In this document: positions 42,344 to 50,777 of the stretch, in pieces
Numbering within the stretch: the stretch's first letter is position 1
How the letters are laid out: each line of letters opens with the position of its first letter
Assembly (NCBI GenBank): GCA_020161315.1
Contig: JAIUOH010000014.1
Location: forward strand, 1 to 64,000
Length of the DNA: 64,000 bases
Reading direction: 5' to 3'
Origin: Actinomycetota bacterium
Lineage (GTDB): Bacteria; Actinomycetota; Actinomycetes; Actinomycetales; Microbacteriaceae
Translations under genes and position numbers: made by a program
Notes under the pieces: model-generated
The model's database searches: none
What the model was told of the DNA's origin: nothing
The model's input: only the letters and a program-made list of their open reading frames with translations

Positions 42344-43096
42344 TCAGGCCCGACGGTAAGCGAGGTCACGAATGTGGCGCCCCTTATCGATGCCCTTCTG
42401 CTCAAAGGCGGTGAGCACACGTCCGTCGAAGCGCGGCGCCCACTCCCCCTCGAACTCTCGGGTGAAGTCTGGTGCGGCATCGCAGACTTCGCGCATCTGT
42501 TCGGCGTAGTCCTCCCAGTCAGTCGCGAGGCGCAGTGCGCCGCCGGGGCGCAGAGCGCGGGCGGCAATCTTCATGAACTTCTTCGAGATGAGGCGGCGCT
42601 TCTTGTGGCGCTCCTTGGCCCAGGGATCTGGAAAGAACACCCAGAGTTCGTCGACCGAACCCTCGGGCAACGCGCGTTCGAGCACCTCGGGCGCGTTGGC
42701 TTCGACCAGCTTGAGGTTGTCGGCCGCGGCCCACTCGGCACGAATCATGGTGCGAGCAAGACCTGCGCGAAACACCTCGATCGCCAAGAAGTCGCGCTCA
42801 GGGTGCTGCTCGGCGGCGTGCACGATCGCGTGGCCCTGGCCCGAGCCGACCTCGACGGTCAGCGGGGCGACGCGCCCGAATACCTGTGCGGGGTCGACGC
42901 GCACCTCGTCTGCGATGCTCGTCGCTGCGTGGCCACGCGGCAGTTCCAGCAGGAAACGCGGCCCGAGGTCTGCCCAAGCGCGATCCTGCGACGGCGTCAT
43001 GCGGCCACTGCGGCGCACGAACGAGACGGGGTGATCTCGAAAGGTGCGCGAGTCGAAACTCTTGACGGGCAGTGGCTGCTCAGGCGTTTCAGGCAT
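42344..43096 (-). CDS. trmB: tRNA (guanine-N7-)-methyltransferase TrmB
   Basis: 250 aa SAM-dependent enzyme that makes m7G46 in tRNA. It shows the SAM-binding LTVEVGSGQGHAIVHAAEQ, DFLAIEVFRAG and the TrmB signature VFFPDPWAKERHKKRRLI. It has an N-terminal extension of about 60 residues, as in other actinobacteria. Probably monocistronic; divergent from aroQ. Confidence 0.96.
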   Translation of the reverse strand: MPETPEQPLPVKSFDSRTFRDHPVSFVRRSGRMTPSQDRAWADLGPRFLLELPRGHAATSIADEVRVDPAQVFGRVAPLTVEVGSGQGHAIVHAAEQHPERDFLAIEVFRAGLARTMIRAEWAAADNLKLVEANAPEVLERALPEGSVDELWVFFPDPWAKERHKKRRLISKKFMKIAARALRPGGALRLATDWEDYAEQMREVCDAAPDFTREFEGEWAPRFDGRVLTAFEQKGIDKGRHIRDLAYRRA

Positions 43097-43176
43097 TTCT
43101 CAAGCCTAAGCGATGCTGCAGGTCCAACGCGAAGTGGCCTCCCTGTATTCGTGGCAGCAGCGGTAGCATTGGGGGC

Positions 43177-43617
43177 ATGACGCGACGCATGCTGCTGGTC
43201 AACGGCCCAAACCTCAACCTGCTCGGCACGCGCGAGCCCAGCGTGTACGGCACCGACACGCTCGACGACGTGGTTGCACTCGCGACGCGCACCGCCTCTG
43301 AGCACGGCTTTGATCTGCGCGCGGTGCAATCGAATCACGAGGGCGTGCTCATCGACTCGATCCACGAGGCTCGGCTCGACTGCGAAGCAATCGTTGTTAA
43401 CCCCGGCGCCCTGACCCATACCTCAATCGCCCTGCGCGACGCACTCAGCGGCGTGAACCTGCTCGTTGCTGAGGTGCACCTCAGCAACGTGCACGCACGC
43501 GAGGAGTTTCGACACCACAGTTTCGTCTCACCCATTGCCGAGTTTGTGATCGCGGGCGCGGGCATTCAAGGTTACGAGTTCGCGGTGCGCCGCCTCGCCT
43601 CGCTGCTCGGCGCATAA
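43177..43617 (+). CDS. aroQ: Type II 3-dehydroquinate dehydratase
   Basis: 146 aa shikimate-pathway enzyme converting 3-dehydroquinate to 3-dehydroshikimate. NGPNLNLLGTREPSVYG with catalytic Tyr24, SNHEGVLID, and EVHLSNVHAREEFRHHS are diagnostic. The ATG at 43177 follows GGGGG. The frame is open upstream to 43072 but overlaps trmB's start. Isolated from other aro genes. Confidence 0.96.
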   Translation: MTRRMLLVNGPNLNLLGTREPSVYGTDTLDDVVALATRTASEHGFDLRAVQSNHEGVLIDSIHEARLDCEAIVVNPGALTHTSIALRDALSGVNLLVAEVHLSNVHAREEFRHHSFVSPIAEFVIAGAGIQGYEFAVRRLASLLGA

Positions 43618-43643
43618 CAGGCCCGCGCAGGCGCGCGGGCCTG
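43618..43643. terminator. Terminator hairpin after aroQ
   Basis: CAGGCCCGCGC-AGGC-GCGCGGGCCTG, a perfect 11-base stem directly after the aroQ TAA and 33 bases from the convergent CPBP-gene stop. No U tract. Confidence 0.75.
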
Positions 43644-43675
43644 CCGCACATCCACCCCGAGGTAGCCTCGCCCCG

Positions 43676-44620
43676 CTACGGCGCGGTTGGAAAGATATCG
43701 AACAGCGCTGGGTTGTGGGCGTGCACGAGCACGGCGAACACCACCGCGTCGAAGAGCAGGTGCACCGTCACGACGTAACCGAGCGAACGCGTGCGCAGAA
43801 AGATGACTCCCTGCACCAGCGCAAACGGGATGGTCAGCACCGGCCCCCATGCACGGTACCCAAGCTCCCACAAGAACGACACAAAGATCACGGCCTGCAA
43901 GATGTTCGCGAGCCAGGCCGGAAAATGCCGCAGCAGCACCGCGAATACCGTGCATATGAAGAAGAGCTCGTCCCAAATGCCAACGGCACCAACGCCCACG
44001 AAGAGGCGTGCAATGAGCTCGGGGCTGTCGGCCACAGGCCAGTTCTGGTAGACCCCAGAACCGATGAAATAGAACGGCAGAATCAGCCAGCCGAGCACGA
44101 GCACCCCGGCGAGCCACCCCCAGTGCCACACGCCCCAGCTCTGGCGCGCCCGCCACGGAAACCCCGTCGCCCTGTCGCGATACACAAACCTCGACACCAG
44201 ATAGGGCACGAGCACCGCACCGCCGAGCGCTAGCGTGAACCGCACCATTGCCCAATTGTTGAGCTCTGCAGCGAGCGAGATGGTGCGCACCACGAGCAGG
44301 CCGATTGCAATGAGCGAAAGGTCGCGCAGCAGCGACGGCTGGTTTTCACCCGAAGAGGATCGCGCCTCGGCCGGAGCCCACGGCCGCTCCAACGCGTTGC
44401 CCCTCTCGAACGACCGCACCTCCGCACCGCGGTCGGCGAAGTAGGCGACCGCAAGACCTGTCCCCAGCAGCAATGCTCCCAGTGCGAATTGCTCCAACAC
44501 AAAGAACACCGGGGCAGACAGTACGGTGAGCAAAGCCGCGGCAGTATGCCACGTCCTCACTCGAAGGCCAGTCAGCTGGGTGGTATTCATACGCACAAGG
44601 CTAACCAGACCTACTGACAT
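43676..44620 (-). CDS. CPBP-like intramembrane metalloprotease homologue, active site degenerate
   Basis: 314 aa with about eight hydrophobic helices. The C-terminal half resembles CPBP/CAAX proteases. The first motif, normally EExxxR, reads WDELFFICTVF, so only one of the paired Glu remains and the Arg is missing. The HLLFDAVV segment could supply the His/Asp motif. Catalysis is therefore doubtful. An internal ATG (MNTTQLTG) at 44590 is an alternative start. Role unknown. Confidence 0.75.
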   Translation of the reverse strand: MSVGLVSLVRMNTTQLTGLRVRTWHTAAALLTVLSAPVFFVLEQFALGALLLGTGLAVAYFADRGAEVRSFERGNALERPWAPAEARSSSGENQPSLLRDLSLIAIGLLVVRTISLAAELNNWAMVRFTLALGGAVLVPYLVSRFVYRDRATGFPWRARQSWGVWHWGWLAGVLVLGWLILPFYFIGSGVYQNWPVADSPELIARLFVGVGAVGIWDELFFICTVFAVLLRHFPAWLANILQAVIFVSFLWELGYRAWGPVLTIPFALVQGVIFLRTRSLGYVVTVHLLFDAVVFAVLVHAHNPALFDIFPTAP

Positions 44621-44676
44621 TCGCGTACACAGGGGCTCGATGTTCCTCGCCCATAGGGGTCATCGGTATAAATCAG

Positions 44677-44843
44677 TCAACCCGACGAAATGACCTGACG
44701 AGAAGCCGTTTCCCATTGAGGCTTTTGTTGTTTCTGTGTCACGAGTTTGATTAGACCACAGATCAGAACGCTCAACATAACACTGCCACACAGCGTGCAC
44801 AGTGAGGAGCCAACGCCAGCACCCAAGGCGGCCGCGTTGCCAA
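44677..44843 (-). pseudogene. Possible gene remnant cut by the IS element
   Basis: The frame encodes about 54 residues, with a helix CTLCGSVMLSVLICGLIKLV and a polar tail ending SRQVISSG. Upstream it runs straight into the IS left end with no start of its own. Base composition is visibly lower in GC than the neighbourhood. It may be the 3' end of a membrane-protein gene lost on IS insertion, or chance. Confidence 0.35.
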
Positions 44844-44920
44844 TGGGCTGACCCCGTTTTCTAGGTCCATTCGTTATGTGAGTCCAACACCCCGCGATCA
44901 TGGGGAGAATGGATCACACG

Positions 44921-45205
44921 ATGAGCAAGCAACGAAAACGTCACACCCCGGAGCAGATCGTCCGCAAACTCGGGCAAGCCGACCGACTCCTTGGCGAGGG
45001 CAATACCGTCGCCGATGCCTGCCGCGAGCTCGGTGTCACGGAGCAAACCTACTACCGGTGGCGAAACCAGTACGGCGGCATGAAAGCCGAAGACGCGAAA
45101 CGGTTGAAAGAACTCGAGAACCAGAATGCGACCTTGAAACGGTTGCTCGCTGAGGCTGAGCTCGAGAAAGCCGCGCTCAAGGAGTTGGCTGAGGGAAACT
45201 TTTAG
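44921..45205 (+). CDS. IS3-family transposase OrfA
   Basis: 94 aa helix-turn-helix plus leucine-zipper protein: RKRHTPEQIVRKLGQADRLL, then the HTH VADACRELGVTEQTYYRW, then a heptad region KRLKELENQNATLKRLLAEA. GGGGAG upstream supports the ATG at 44921; in-frame ATGs at 44900 and 44909 are alternatives. Terminates at TAG 45203-45205, 4 bases after the slippery heptamer. Confidence 0.9.
   Translation: MSKQRKRHTPEQIVRKLGQADRLLGEGNTVADACRELGVTEQTYYRWRNQYGGMKAEDAKRLKELENQNATLKRLLAEAELEKAALKELAEGNF
45193..45199 (+). promoter_or_regulatory. Programmed -1 frameshift site
   Basis: GGGAAAC in the phase G GGA AAC, a canonical X-XXY-YYZ heptamer, one codon before the orfA stop. Slipping back one base enters the orfB frame, which is open from just after 45192, giving an OrfAB fusion transposase. 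Confidence 0.75.
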
Positions 45206-45267
45206 GCCCGGGTAGACGGCGTGCCGCGATCACGCACCTGATTCGCACCCTGCAGATCAGTGAGCGT

Positions 45268-46068
45268 ATGGCGTGCCGTCTGGCCGGGCTTTCCCGCTCC
45301 GCCTGGCGGCGGCCACTCACAGGTGATACTCCAGCAGATCCCGATCAGGCGCTACGCGACTGGCTCCGGAAGTTCGCGAAGAACCACCCGAGGTGGGGGT
45401 ACCGTCGCGCGTATCACGATGCCCGCGCCGAGGGCTGGGACGTGAACCACAAGAAGGTGCAACGCTTGTGGCGGGAAGAGGGGCTGCGGGTGCCGCAGAA
45501 ACGTCGACGGAAGCGGGTGGGGTCATCAACTGCCCCCGACCCCAAGGCGACTGCGCCGGGCGTGGTGTGGGCGGTCGATTTCCAGTTCGATGTCGATGAG
45601 CGCGGCAAAGCGATCAAGATCTGCTCGATCGTAGACGAACACACCCGCGAATGTTTGGGCGGTCTCGTGGAGCGGTCGATCACCGCCGAGCGATTCATCC
45701 GGCATCTCGAGGAACTCGTCGCCGTACACGGGGCACCAATGGTGCTGCGCAGTGACAACGGGCCGGAGTTCATCTCCGACGCCGTGGCAGAGTGGGCAGG
45801 CACAAGAACCGGATTGTCGTACATTCCACCGGGCCAGCCCTGGCGCAACGGATATGTAGAGTCGTTCAACTCGAGGCTCCGTGACGAGTGCTTGAACATC
45901 AACAGTTTCTACTCGCTGCTTCATGCTCGGGTCGTGATCAGCGACTGGAAACACGAGTACAACCATGAGCGCCGGCATTCCTCGCTCGGATACCGGTCCC
46001 CGGTCGAGTACGCTCGATCTTGCACCCACCAGTTAGAAGAAATCGACTCGCATACTGAGCGGACCTAA
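45268..46068 (+). CDS. IS3-family transposase OrfB (DDE integrase domain)
   Basis: 266 aa from the first ATG. The frame is open further upstream to the slippery site, so the working product is probably the OrfAB fusion. It contains the HTH_21 region NHPRWGYRRAYHDARAEG and an rve core with Asp in WAVDFQFD, Asp in VLRSDNGPEF and Glu in GYVESFNSRLRDE, completing the DDE triad. No stop or frameshift beyond the programmed one, so the element looks intact. Confidence 0.92.
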   Translation: MACRLAGLSRSAWRRPLTGDTPADPDQALRDWLRKFAKNHPRWGYRRAYHDARAEGWDVNHKKVQRLWREEGLRVPQKRRRKRVGSSTAPDPKATAPGVVWAVDFQFDVDERGKAIKICSIVDEHTRECLGGLVERSITAERFIRHLEELVAVHGAPMVLRSDNGPEFISDAVAEWAGTRTGLSYIPPGQPWRNGYVESFNSRLRDECLNINSFYSLLHARVVISDWKHEYNHERRHSSLGYRSPVEYARSCTHQLEEIDSHTERT

Positions 46069-46135
46069 CAACGGGGGCGGCCCACGTGCAAATTGCCGAG
46101 GTTGTTGCGAAGCGCCTGGCGGGCTGAGTTCGCTC

Positions 46136-46180
46136 GTCTCGACGGGGTCCCTGAGCCCGCCGAAGGGCTCGATGAGTGGT
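46136..46180. repeat. REP-like GTCGA/GGGCTC repeat beside the IS
   Basis: TCTCGACGGGGTCCCTGAG and CCGCCGAAGGGCTCGATGAG resemble the repeats found at the truA and ridA ends. It lies between the IS right end and the metallophosphoesterase stop. Confidence 0.7.
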
Positions 46181-46184
46181 TGGC

Positions 46185-47186
46185 CTAGCGCTCGGCCTCA
46201 AGCGTGATGAGGCTTGCCTCTGGCCTGCACGCGAAGCGAATGGGTGCGTATACAGACGCGCCCAGACCAGCACTCACGTTCAAAAACGCAGCGCGTTCCG
46301 CGTCGTACCAAACGCTCAGACCACGGGCCTGCTCGACGGGCAGATCGCAGTTCGAGGTGAGCGCGCCGACGCCCGGCACGCGTACCTGACCGCCGTGGGT
46401 ATGGCCCGCGAAGATCGCAGAGACATTGCGATCGAGCAACTGCCCGAGCGCGTGCTGGTAGGGGGCGTGCACAACGCCGAGACGCACCGATGAGACGCCG
46501 GTGCCGGGGTCAGCGCCGTCGCTTGTCGAGCTGAACTCACCGATAGACGCGTCAAGCGCTTCGACATCGTCATAGCCGACATGCGGGTCGTTCAGGCCGA
46601 TGAACTCGATCTCGTTGCCGCGTAGCATCAGGCGGGCGGCGCGGTTGTTCAAGTCGATGAGACCAAGCTCGGTCATGCCCTGCGTGAGCGCCTCGTTGTC
46701 GAGGTTCGGCGAGCGGGATCCGGTGCGGCTCGGTGCGCTGAGGTAGACGAAGGGGTTCTTCGCGATGGGGGAGTAGTAATCGTTTGACCCGTGCACGAAT
46801 ACGCCGGGAATGCCCGCGTCGGTGAATGCGCGCAGCGCATGCAACAGCGCGGCACGGGTGTTGCCGAACTGGCGCTGAGCCGGCATGAGAGCGGGCGAGA
46901 CAAACGATGACACCGCCTCTTCTTGCGCGCCAGCACCCATCAGGTCACCGGTGAGCACCACGAGGTCGGGCCGCAACTCGACGAGGTTGCGAACCCAGTC
47001 GATCTTGCGGTGCTGCCACGGCGCAAGGTGCAGGTCGCTCAGCTGCAGCACGCGCAAGGGCGCAGACCCCTCAGGGAGCACTGGCAGGGTGTGCCTGCGG
47101 AGCGTGAACAGCCTGGGCTCAACGAGCGTTGACCAGGCTGCGACGCCGAGGGCTGCAGTGAGCAGCCCTCGGCCAAGCTTGTTCAT
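46185..47186 (-). CDS. Metallophosphoesterase, membrane-anchored
   Basis: 333 aa calcineurin-like phosphoesterase. A hydrophobic N-terminus (LLTAALGVAAWSTLV) probably anchors it. Metal motifs are complete: LQLSDLHLAPW, LVVLTGDLMG, VHGSNDYYSP (GNHD variant reading GSND) and FAGHTHGGQVRVP. The ATG at 47186 shares a base with the PBP stop (TGATG). Gene order PBP-metallophosphoesterase matches ponA2-Rv3683 of mycobacteria (recalled). Confidence 0.92.
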   Translation of the reverse strand: MNKLGRGLLTAALGVAAWSTLVEPRLFTLRRHTLPVLPEGSAPLRVLQLSDLHLAPWQHRKIDWVRNLVELRPDLVVLTGDLMGAGAQEEAVSSFVSPALMPAQRQFGNTRAALLHALRAFTDAGIPGVFVHGSNDYYSPIAKNPFVYLSAPSRTGSRSPNLDNEALTQGMTELGLIDLNNRAARLMLRGNEIEFIGLNDPHVGYDDVEALDASIGEFSSTSDGADPGTGVSSVRLGVVHAPYQHALGQLLDRNVSAIFAGHTHGGQVRVPGVGALTSNCDLPVEQARGLSVWYDAERAAFLNVSAGLGASVYAPIRFACRPEASLITLEAER

Positions 47187-49789
47187 CACGTGCACTTCAC
47201 GCTGAGCGTGACCTGGTTGTCTGGGTGGGCGGGTTGCCCCTCGCCCGGGTTCACGCTTTCGACGGACTTGTTGCTCAGATTACCCGGCGGGTTGGGCGGG
47301 GCCGGCGCCGAACAGACGATGTCAATCTTCGAGAAACCGGCACCGATCAAGGCCTGCTGTGCGGCGTTGCCTGTCGAACCCACCAAGCCGCCCGGAATCA
47401 TCTTCAGCACGCCGTTGCTGACGTAGACGGTGATGTCAGAGCCGCGACCCGCCTCGCCCGCAGGGTTGGTGCTCGCGACGAGCCCCGGAGCCACGTTCGA
47501 ATCGACTTCGCCGCCGTTCACGACGCTGAAGCCTGCTGCGGCAAGTATCTGCTCCGCCTCGGCGTAAGACTTGCCCGTGACGTCTGGAACTGGCACCATC
47601 ACCCGTACGGTTGCGTTGCGCGGTGGCGTCGGGAACGCTTCGCCGCCGTAGCGAACGTCGGCCGCGTTCATCGCCGCGTTAAAAATGTTTCGTTCGGGTC
47701 GACCAAGCCCTGTGTTGGCCAACGAAACCTTGCCCACGACGTTACCCGTCCACACGGCGGTCGCCACGGTGCTGCTGCCGCCGATGTTCCAGCGGTCGAC
47801 GTTGTCGTCAGTAGTGCCCGACTTACCGAAGTGAGGGATGCCGTAGTTTGATCCAGCGTGCGACATCGTTCCATTGCGCACCACGCCCTCAAGCGCGTAC
47901 AGCACGCCTGCCGCGACATCGGGAGAAATCGCCTCGGCACACTTGCTCTTGGTGAAGTTTACCTCTTTGCCCTCTGCGTCTGTGATCGAATCGATCGGAA
48001 CGGGTGAGCAGTAGGTGCCCTTGTTTGCGAAGGCTGCGTTTGCTGCGGCCATCGAAAGCGGTGCAATCTCGTCGGTACCGGCGAAGGCAAGTGATGGTAC
48101 GACGGTCAAGTGCCGGGTGCCGGCGTTCGAGGTACCTGAGTCTTCTGGCATGTCAATCGCACGGTGCACGCCGAGGCTCTCTGCGAGCTGCACTGTGTCG
48201 CAGAGGTCAAGCTTCTGCTGCATCGACACGAAGACGCCGTTGATTGATTGGGCGGTGCCCTGCATCACCGTGAAGTTGCCCTTCTCGCCACCGTTGTTCT
48301 TAAAGGTCCCGTTACCCGGGTAATACAGGCCATCGGGCAGGCAGGCTGCGCGGAACGGTGTGTTGCCGTAGCTGCGCCCATTGCCATTGACGCTGTCGTT
48401 GAGCGAGTTGCCTGCGCGCAACCACTCGGCAAGGGTGAACACCTTCATGGTCGAGCCAACCTGGAATCCGCTCGAGCCACCGTACTCGTAGTCGGTGTTG
48501 TAATTGATCGCGGTGTAATTGGGGTTGGCTGCGATGAAGTCGGGATCGGCGCTGAACGGTCGATTCTGCGCCATCATGAGCACGCGCCCCGTGCCGGCTT
48601 GCACGCTCGATGCGGCCGCGCCGATATCGATGCCGTCCATGAGTGCCGGCACCGACTCTCGAATTGCGCCGAGCGTCTCGGCCTGCATATCGAGGTCGAT
48701 AGTGGTCATGATCTGGTAGCCACCGCGCAAGAAGTTGAAGTGGCGCTCTTCGGGGGTGTTGCCAAACGCTGGATCGAGCTCGATGTAGCGCTGCACATAG
48801 TCACAAAAGTGGCCCACGCCATAATTGGTCTCTGCAACCGAGCAGCCCGACTCGCGGTAGGTGCGGTTCGGCACGACATCGGTTGCGACGGCCTCGTCGT
48901 ACTGTGCCTGAGTGATTCGCTTTGCGTCGAGCATGCGCCCCAGCACGTAGTCGCGGCGCTTCTGGTTCGCGGCGATGTTGTCATCGGTGCTCAGATTGAG
49001 GTTTGACGGAAACTGCACGATTGCGATGAGGCTTGCAGCCTCACCGAGCGTGAGGTCTTTCGCTGACTTGCCGTAGTACGACTGTGCGGCCGACTCGATA
49101 CCGTAAATGTTGCGGCCGAAAAGCGCGATGTTCAAGTAGCCGAGCAGAATCTCGTCTTTCGAGAACTTCTTCTCGATGCTGACCGCGTAGCGGATCTCTT
49201 GCAGCTTACGCTCGGTGGTCTGCGCCATCGCCTCGTCATACGCCTTATCGCGCTCCTTCTCGTCAAGGATCGCCTCAGCGCGCTGCACCAGCACGTTGCG
49301 TACGTACTGCATGGTGATAGTCGAAGCGCCACCCGCGTCATTGCCCCTGAGTTGGCCAAGAACCGCGCGGCCAAGACCCAGAACATCGACGCCGTTGTGG
49401 GTGTAGAACCGGGGATCCTCGGTAGAAACTGCCGCGTCTTTCACGTACTGCGAGATCTGATCCCAGCCGACGGACTCGCGGTTCTGCGCGAAGAAGTCGG
49501 CGAGTTTCACCGTTTCGCCGGCAGAGTTCTTCGCCAGAATTGTCGAGGGCTGCGCGAGCTGACCCGGGTCAAGATGGCCGGGCAGGTTCTCAAAGACGCT
49601 GATTGCGGAGCTCGCGGCGTAGCCGCTGATCGCGACGACGGGAGTAACCGCTACGGTGACGAGCACGCCAGCAACGACGCTCATGATGATCGCGCCGAGA
49701 AAACCGCCGATAGCGCCGCTAGGGGTGCGGGGTTTAGCGGTACGCACGTTGCCGCCGCGGGCACCCGAATTGGAAGACGATGAAGCCAT
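47186..49789 (-). CDS. Class A penicillin-binding protein with PASTA domains
   Basis: 867 aa bifunctional peptidoglycan synthase. A transmembrane helix spans about residues 28-55. The glycosyltransferase domain has EDPRFYTHNG (Glu124) and the transpeptidase domain has GSTMK (Ser446), SIN (515-517) and KSGTT. Two C-terminal PASTA repeats follow (VPVPDVTGKSYAEAEQIL and GGLVGSTGNAAQQAL), which bind cell-wall fragments. The ATG at 49789 (MASSSSNSGARGG) is chosen over the open frame to 49897. It lacks a Shine-Dalgarno and has TACGCT 7 bases upstream, so it may be leaderless. Resembles mycobacterial PonA2. Confidence 0.95.
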   Translation of the reverse strand: MASSSSNSGARGGNVRTAKPRTPSGAIGGFLGAIIMSVVAGVLVTVAVTPVVAISGYAASSAISVFENLPGHLDPGQLAQPSTILAKNSAGETVKLADFFAQNRESVGWDQISQYVKDAAVSTEDPRFYTHNGVDVLGLGRAVLGQLRGNDAGGASTITMQYVRNVLVQRAEAILDEKERDKAYDEAMAQTTERKLQEIRYAVSIEKKFSKDEILLGYLNIALFGRNIYGIESAAQSYYGKSAKDLTLGEAASLIAIVQFPSNLNLSTDDNIAANQKRRDYVLGRMLDAKRITQAQYDEAVATDVVPNRTYRESGCSVAETNYGVGHFCDYVQRYIELDPAFGNTPEERHFNFLRGGYQIMTTIDLDMQAETLGAIRESVPALMDGIDIGAAASSVQAGTGRVLMMAQNRPFSADPDFIAANPNYTAINYNTDYEYGGSSGFQVGSTMKVFTLAEWLRAGNSLNDSVNGNGRSYGNTPFRAACLPDGLYYPGNGTFKNNGGEKGNFTVMQGTAQSINGVFVSMQQKLDLCDTVQLAESLGVHRAIDMPEDSGTSNAGTRHLTVVPSLAFAGTDEIAPLSMAAANAAFANKGTYCSPVPIDSITDAEGKEVNFTKSKCAEAISPDVAAGVLYALEGVVRNGTMSHAGSNYGIPHFGKSGTTDDNVDRWNIGGSSTVATAVWTGNVVGKVSLANTGLGRPERNIFNAAMNAADVRYGGEAFPTPPRNATVRVMVPVPDVTGKSYAEAEQILAAAGFSVVNGGEVDSNVAPGLVASTNPAGEAGRGSDITVYVSNGVLKMIPGGLVGSTGNAAQQALIGAGFSKIDIVCSAPAPPNPPGNLSNKSVESVNPGEGQPAHPDNQVTLSVKCT

Positions 49790-49924
49790 AAGATTAAGCG
49801 TAAGCGACGCGGCTGAGAATTTCGCACGCCCGCGGTGTGCGTTGCCCTTCGAAGCGTTGCGCGCGTGAAGACACGGCGCTTCTGTGCGGTGTCTCAAACC
49901 AAGGTAATTAATGAGGAGTCAGCG

Positions 49925-50110
49925 ATGAGCGAGCCGACCACGGGCGAAGGCGGCAACGAGTCGCCGAAGTGGGAGTATTTTGTTACCCCGCTGCTGCTGC
50001 ACAATGAGGCAGCGATTCTAAACAACTGGGGCGCACAGGGCTGGGAGCTCGTGCAGATCATCGAGGGCCCCGCCGGCGGCAATGTTGCATACCTGAAGAG
50101 AAAGGCCTGA
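49925..50110 (+). CDS. DUF4177 small protein
   Basis: 61 aa. KWEYFVTPLLLHNEAAILNN and the C-terminal WELVQIIEGPAGGNVAYLKRK match DUF4177. The ATG at 49925 follows GAGGAG. Three bases before the ridA-like start, so co-translated. The pair DUF4177-RidA is conserved in actinobacteria (as Rv3678A-Rv3678c, recalled). Function unknown. Confidence 0.88.
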   Translation: MSEPTTGEGGNESPKWEYFVTPLLLHNEAAILNNWGAQGWELVQIIEGPAGGNVAYLKRKA

Positions 50111-50113
50111 CCT

Positions 50114-50578
50114 ATGTCAGTTATCGAAGATCGCCTGCGCGAGCTGGGCTACGAAGTTCCCGAGGTTGCGGCTCCCGTGGCCGCCTACGTGCCGGCGCTG
50201 CGTCGCGGCAACCTTGTCTACACGAGCGGTCAGCTTCCGTTCGTAGCGGGTGCGCTGCCCAAGACCGGCAAGGTTGGGGCTGAGGTCACGCTCGAAGAGG
50301 CCGAGGATCTCGCGCGCCAGTGTGCACTGAATGGTCTTGCGGCGGCTCGCGGTGTGCTCGGCTCGCTCGACAAGATCACGCAGGTCGTCAAGGTGACCGC
50401 GTTCGTTGCGTCAGACCCCGCATTCACCGGTCAGCCAGCAGTCGCGAATGGCGCCTCGGTCTTCCTTGGCCGCGTCTTCGGCGACATGGGCATCCATGTT
50501 CGCTCGGCGGTGGGCGTATCGGTACTGCCGCTTGATGCTCCGGTCGAGATCGAGTTCACGTTTGAGACCTCGGAGTAA
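50114..50578 (+). CDS. RidA (YjgF/YER057c/UK114) family protein
   Basis: 154 aa. Family segments include RRGNLVYTSGQLPFVAG, LNGLAAARGVLGSLDKITQVVKVTAFVASDP and FGDMGIHVRSAVGVSVLPLDAPVEIEF. The canonical Arg that binds the 2-iminoacid carboxylate is in VRSAVGV. It probably belongs to the Rid subgroup that hydrolyses reactive enamines/imines, but subgroup is uncertain. Its last 27-35 bases are copied twice more downstream, flanking structured units. Confidence 0.9.
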   Translation: MSVIEDRLRELGYEVPEVAAPVAAYVPALRRGNLVYTSGQLPFVAGALPKTGKVGAEVTLEEAEDLARQCALNGLAAARGVLGSLDKITQVVKVTAFVASDPAFTGQPAVANGASVFLGRVFGDMGIHVRSAVGVSVLPLDAPVEIEFTFETSE

Positions 50579-50587
50579 GTGACTCGG

Positions 50588-50658
50588 GCGAAACCGAGAC
50601 GGTTTCGCGACGAGGCCGCGCGAGAGCCAGAAATGGCTCTCGCTTTGAGCAGCCTTGT
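50588..50658 (+). ncRNA. Structured unit 1 (three-stem RNA-like element)
   Basis: Stem a: GCGAAACC with GGTTTCGC (50588-50595/50601-50608), loop GAGAC. Stem b, outer: ACGAGGCCGC with GCAGCCTTGT (50610-50619/50649-50658, one mismatch and one GU pair). Stem c, inner: GCGAGAGCCA-GAAA-TGGCTCTCGC (50620-50643), a perfect stem capped by a GNRA tetraloop, followed by TTTGA. It lies in the likely ridA 3' UTR. Confidence 0.7.
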
Positions 50659-50706
50659 CCGTCGAGATCGAGTTCACGTTTGAGACCTCGGAGTAGTTGT
50701 TCTTGA

Positions 50707-50777
50707 CCGAAGCCGGGACGGCTTCGGCACGAGGTTGCGCGGAGGCCAGAAATGGCCTCCGCTTTGAGCAACCTTGT
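50707..50777 (+). ncRNA. Structured unit 2 (three-stem RNA-like element)
   Basis: Same architecture as unit 1 with altered stems. Stem a: CCGAAGCC/GGCTTCGG (50707-50714/50720-50727). Outer stem: ACGAGGTTGC/GCAACCTTGT (50729-50738/50768-50777). Inner stem: GCGGAGGCCA-GAAA-TGGCCTCCGC (50739-50762), then TTTGA. Nearly all differences from unit 1 fall in stems and keep pairing, while the loops are mostly unchanged. Confidence 0.7.

Larger units (their letters stand above)
44844..46084 (+). mobile_element. IS3-family insertion sequence
   Basis: About 1.24 kb. The ends read TGGGCTGACCCCGTTTTC on the left and, as the complement of the right end, TGGGCCGCCCCCGTTGTT. Both are followed by TAGGTCC and a further mosaic match (TATG-GAGTC), so the inverted repeats are imperfect over about 40 bases and have TG/CA termini. 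Two overlapping-phase transposase frames are joined by a -1 slippery site. No clear target duplication is visible (CAA before, CGT after), suggesting a later rearrangement or wrongly placed ends. Confidence 0.85.

Noticed and set aside
45938..46273. Minus-strand frame spanning the IS right end and its flank as a broken gene
   Set aside because: Low-complexity Arg/Ala translation; no continuity with the peptide on the left flank of the IS could be shown.
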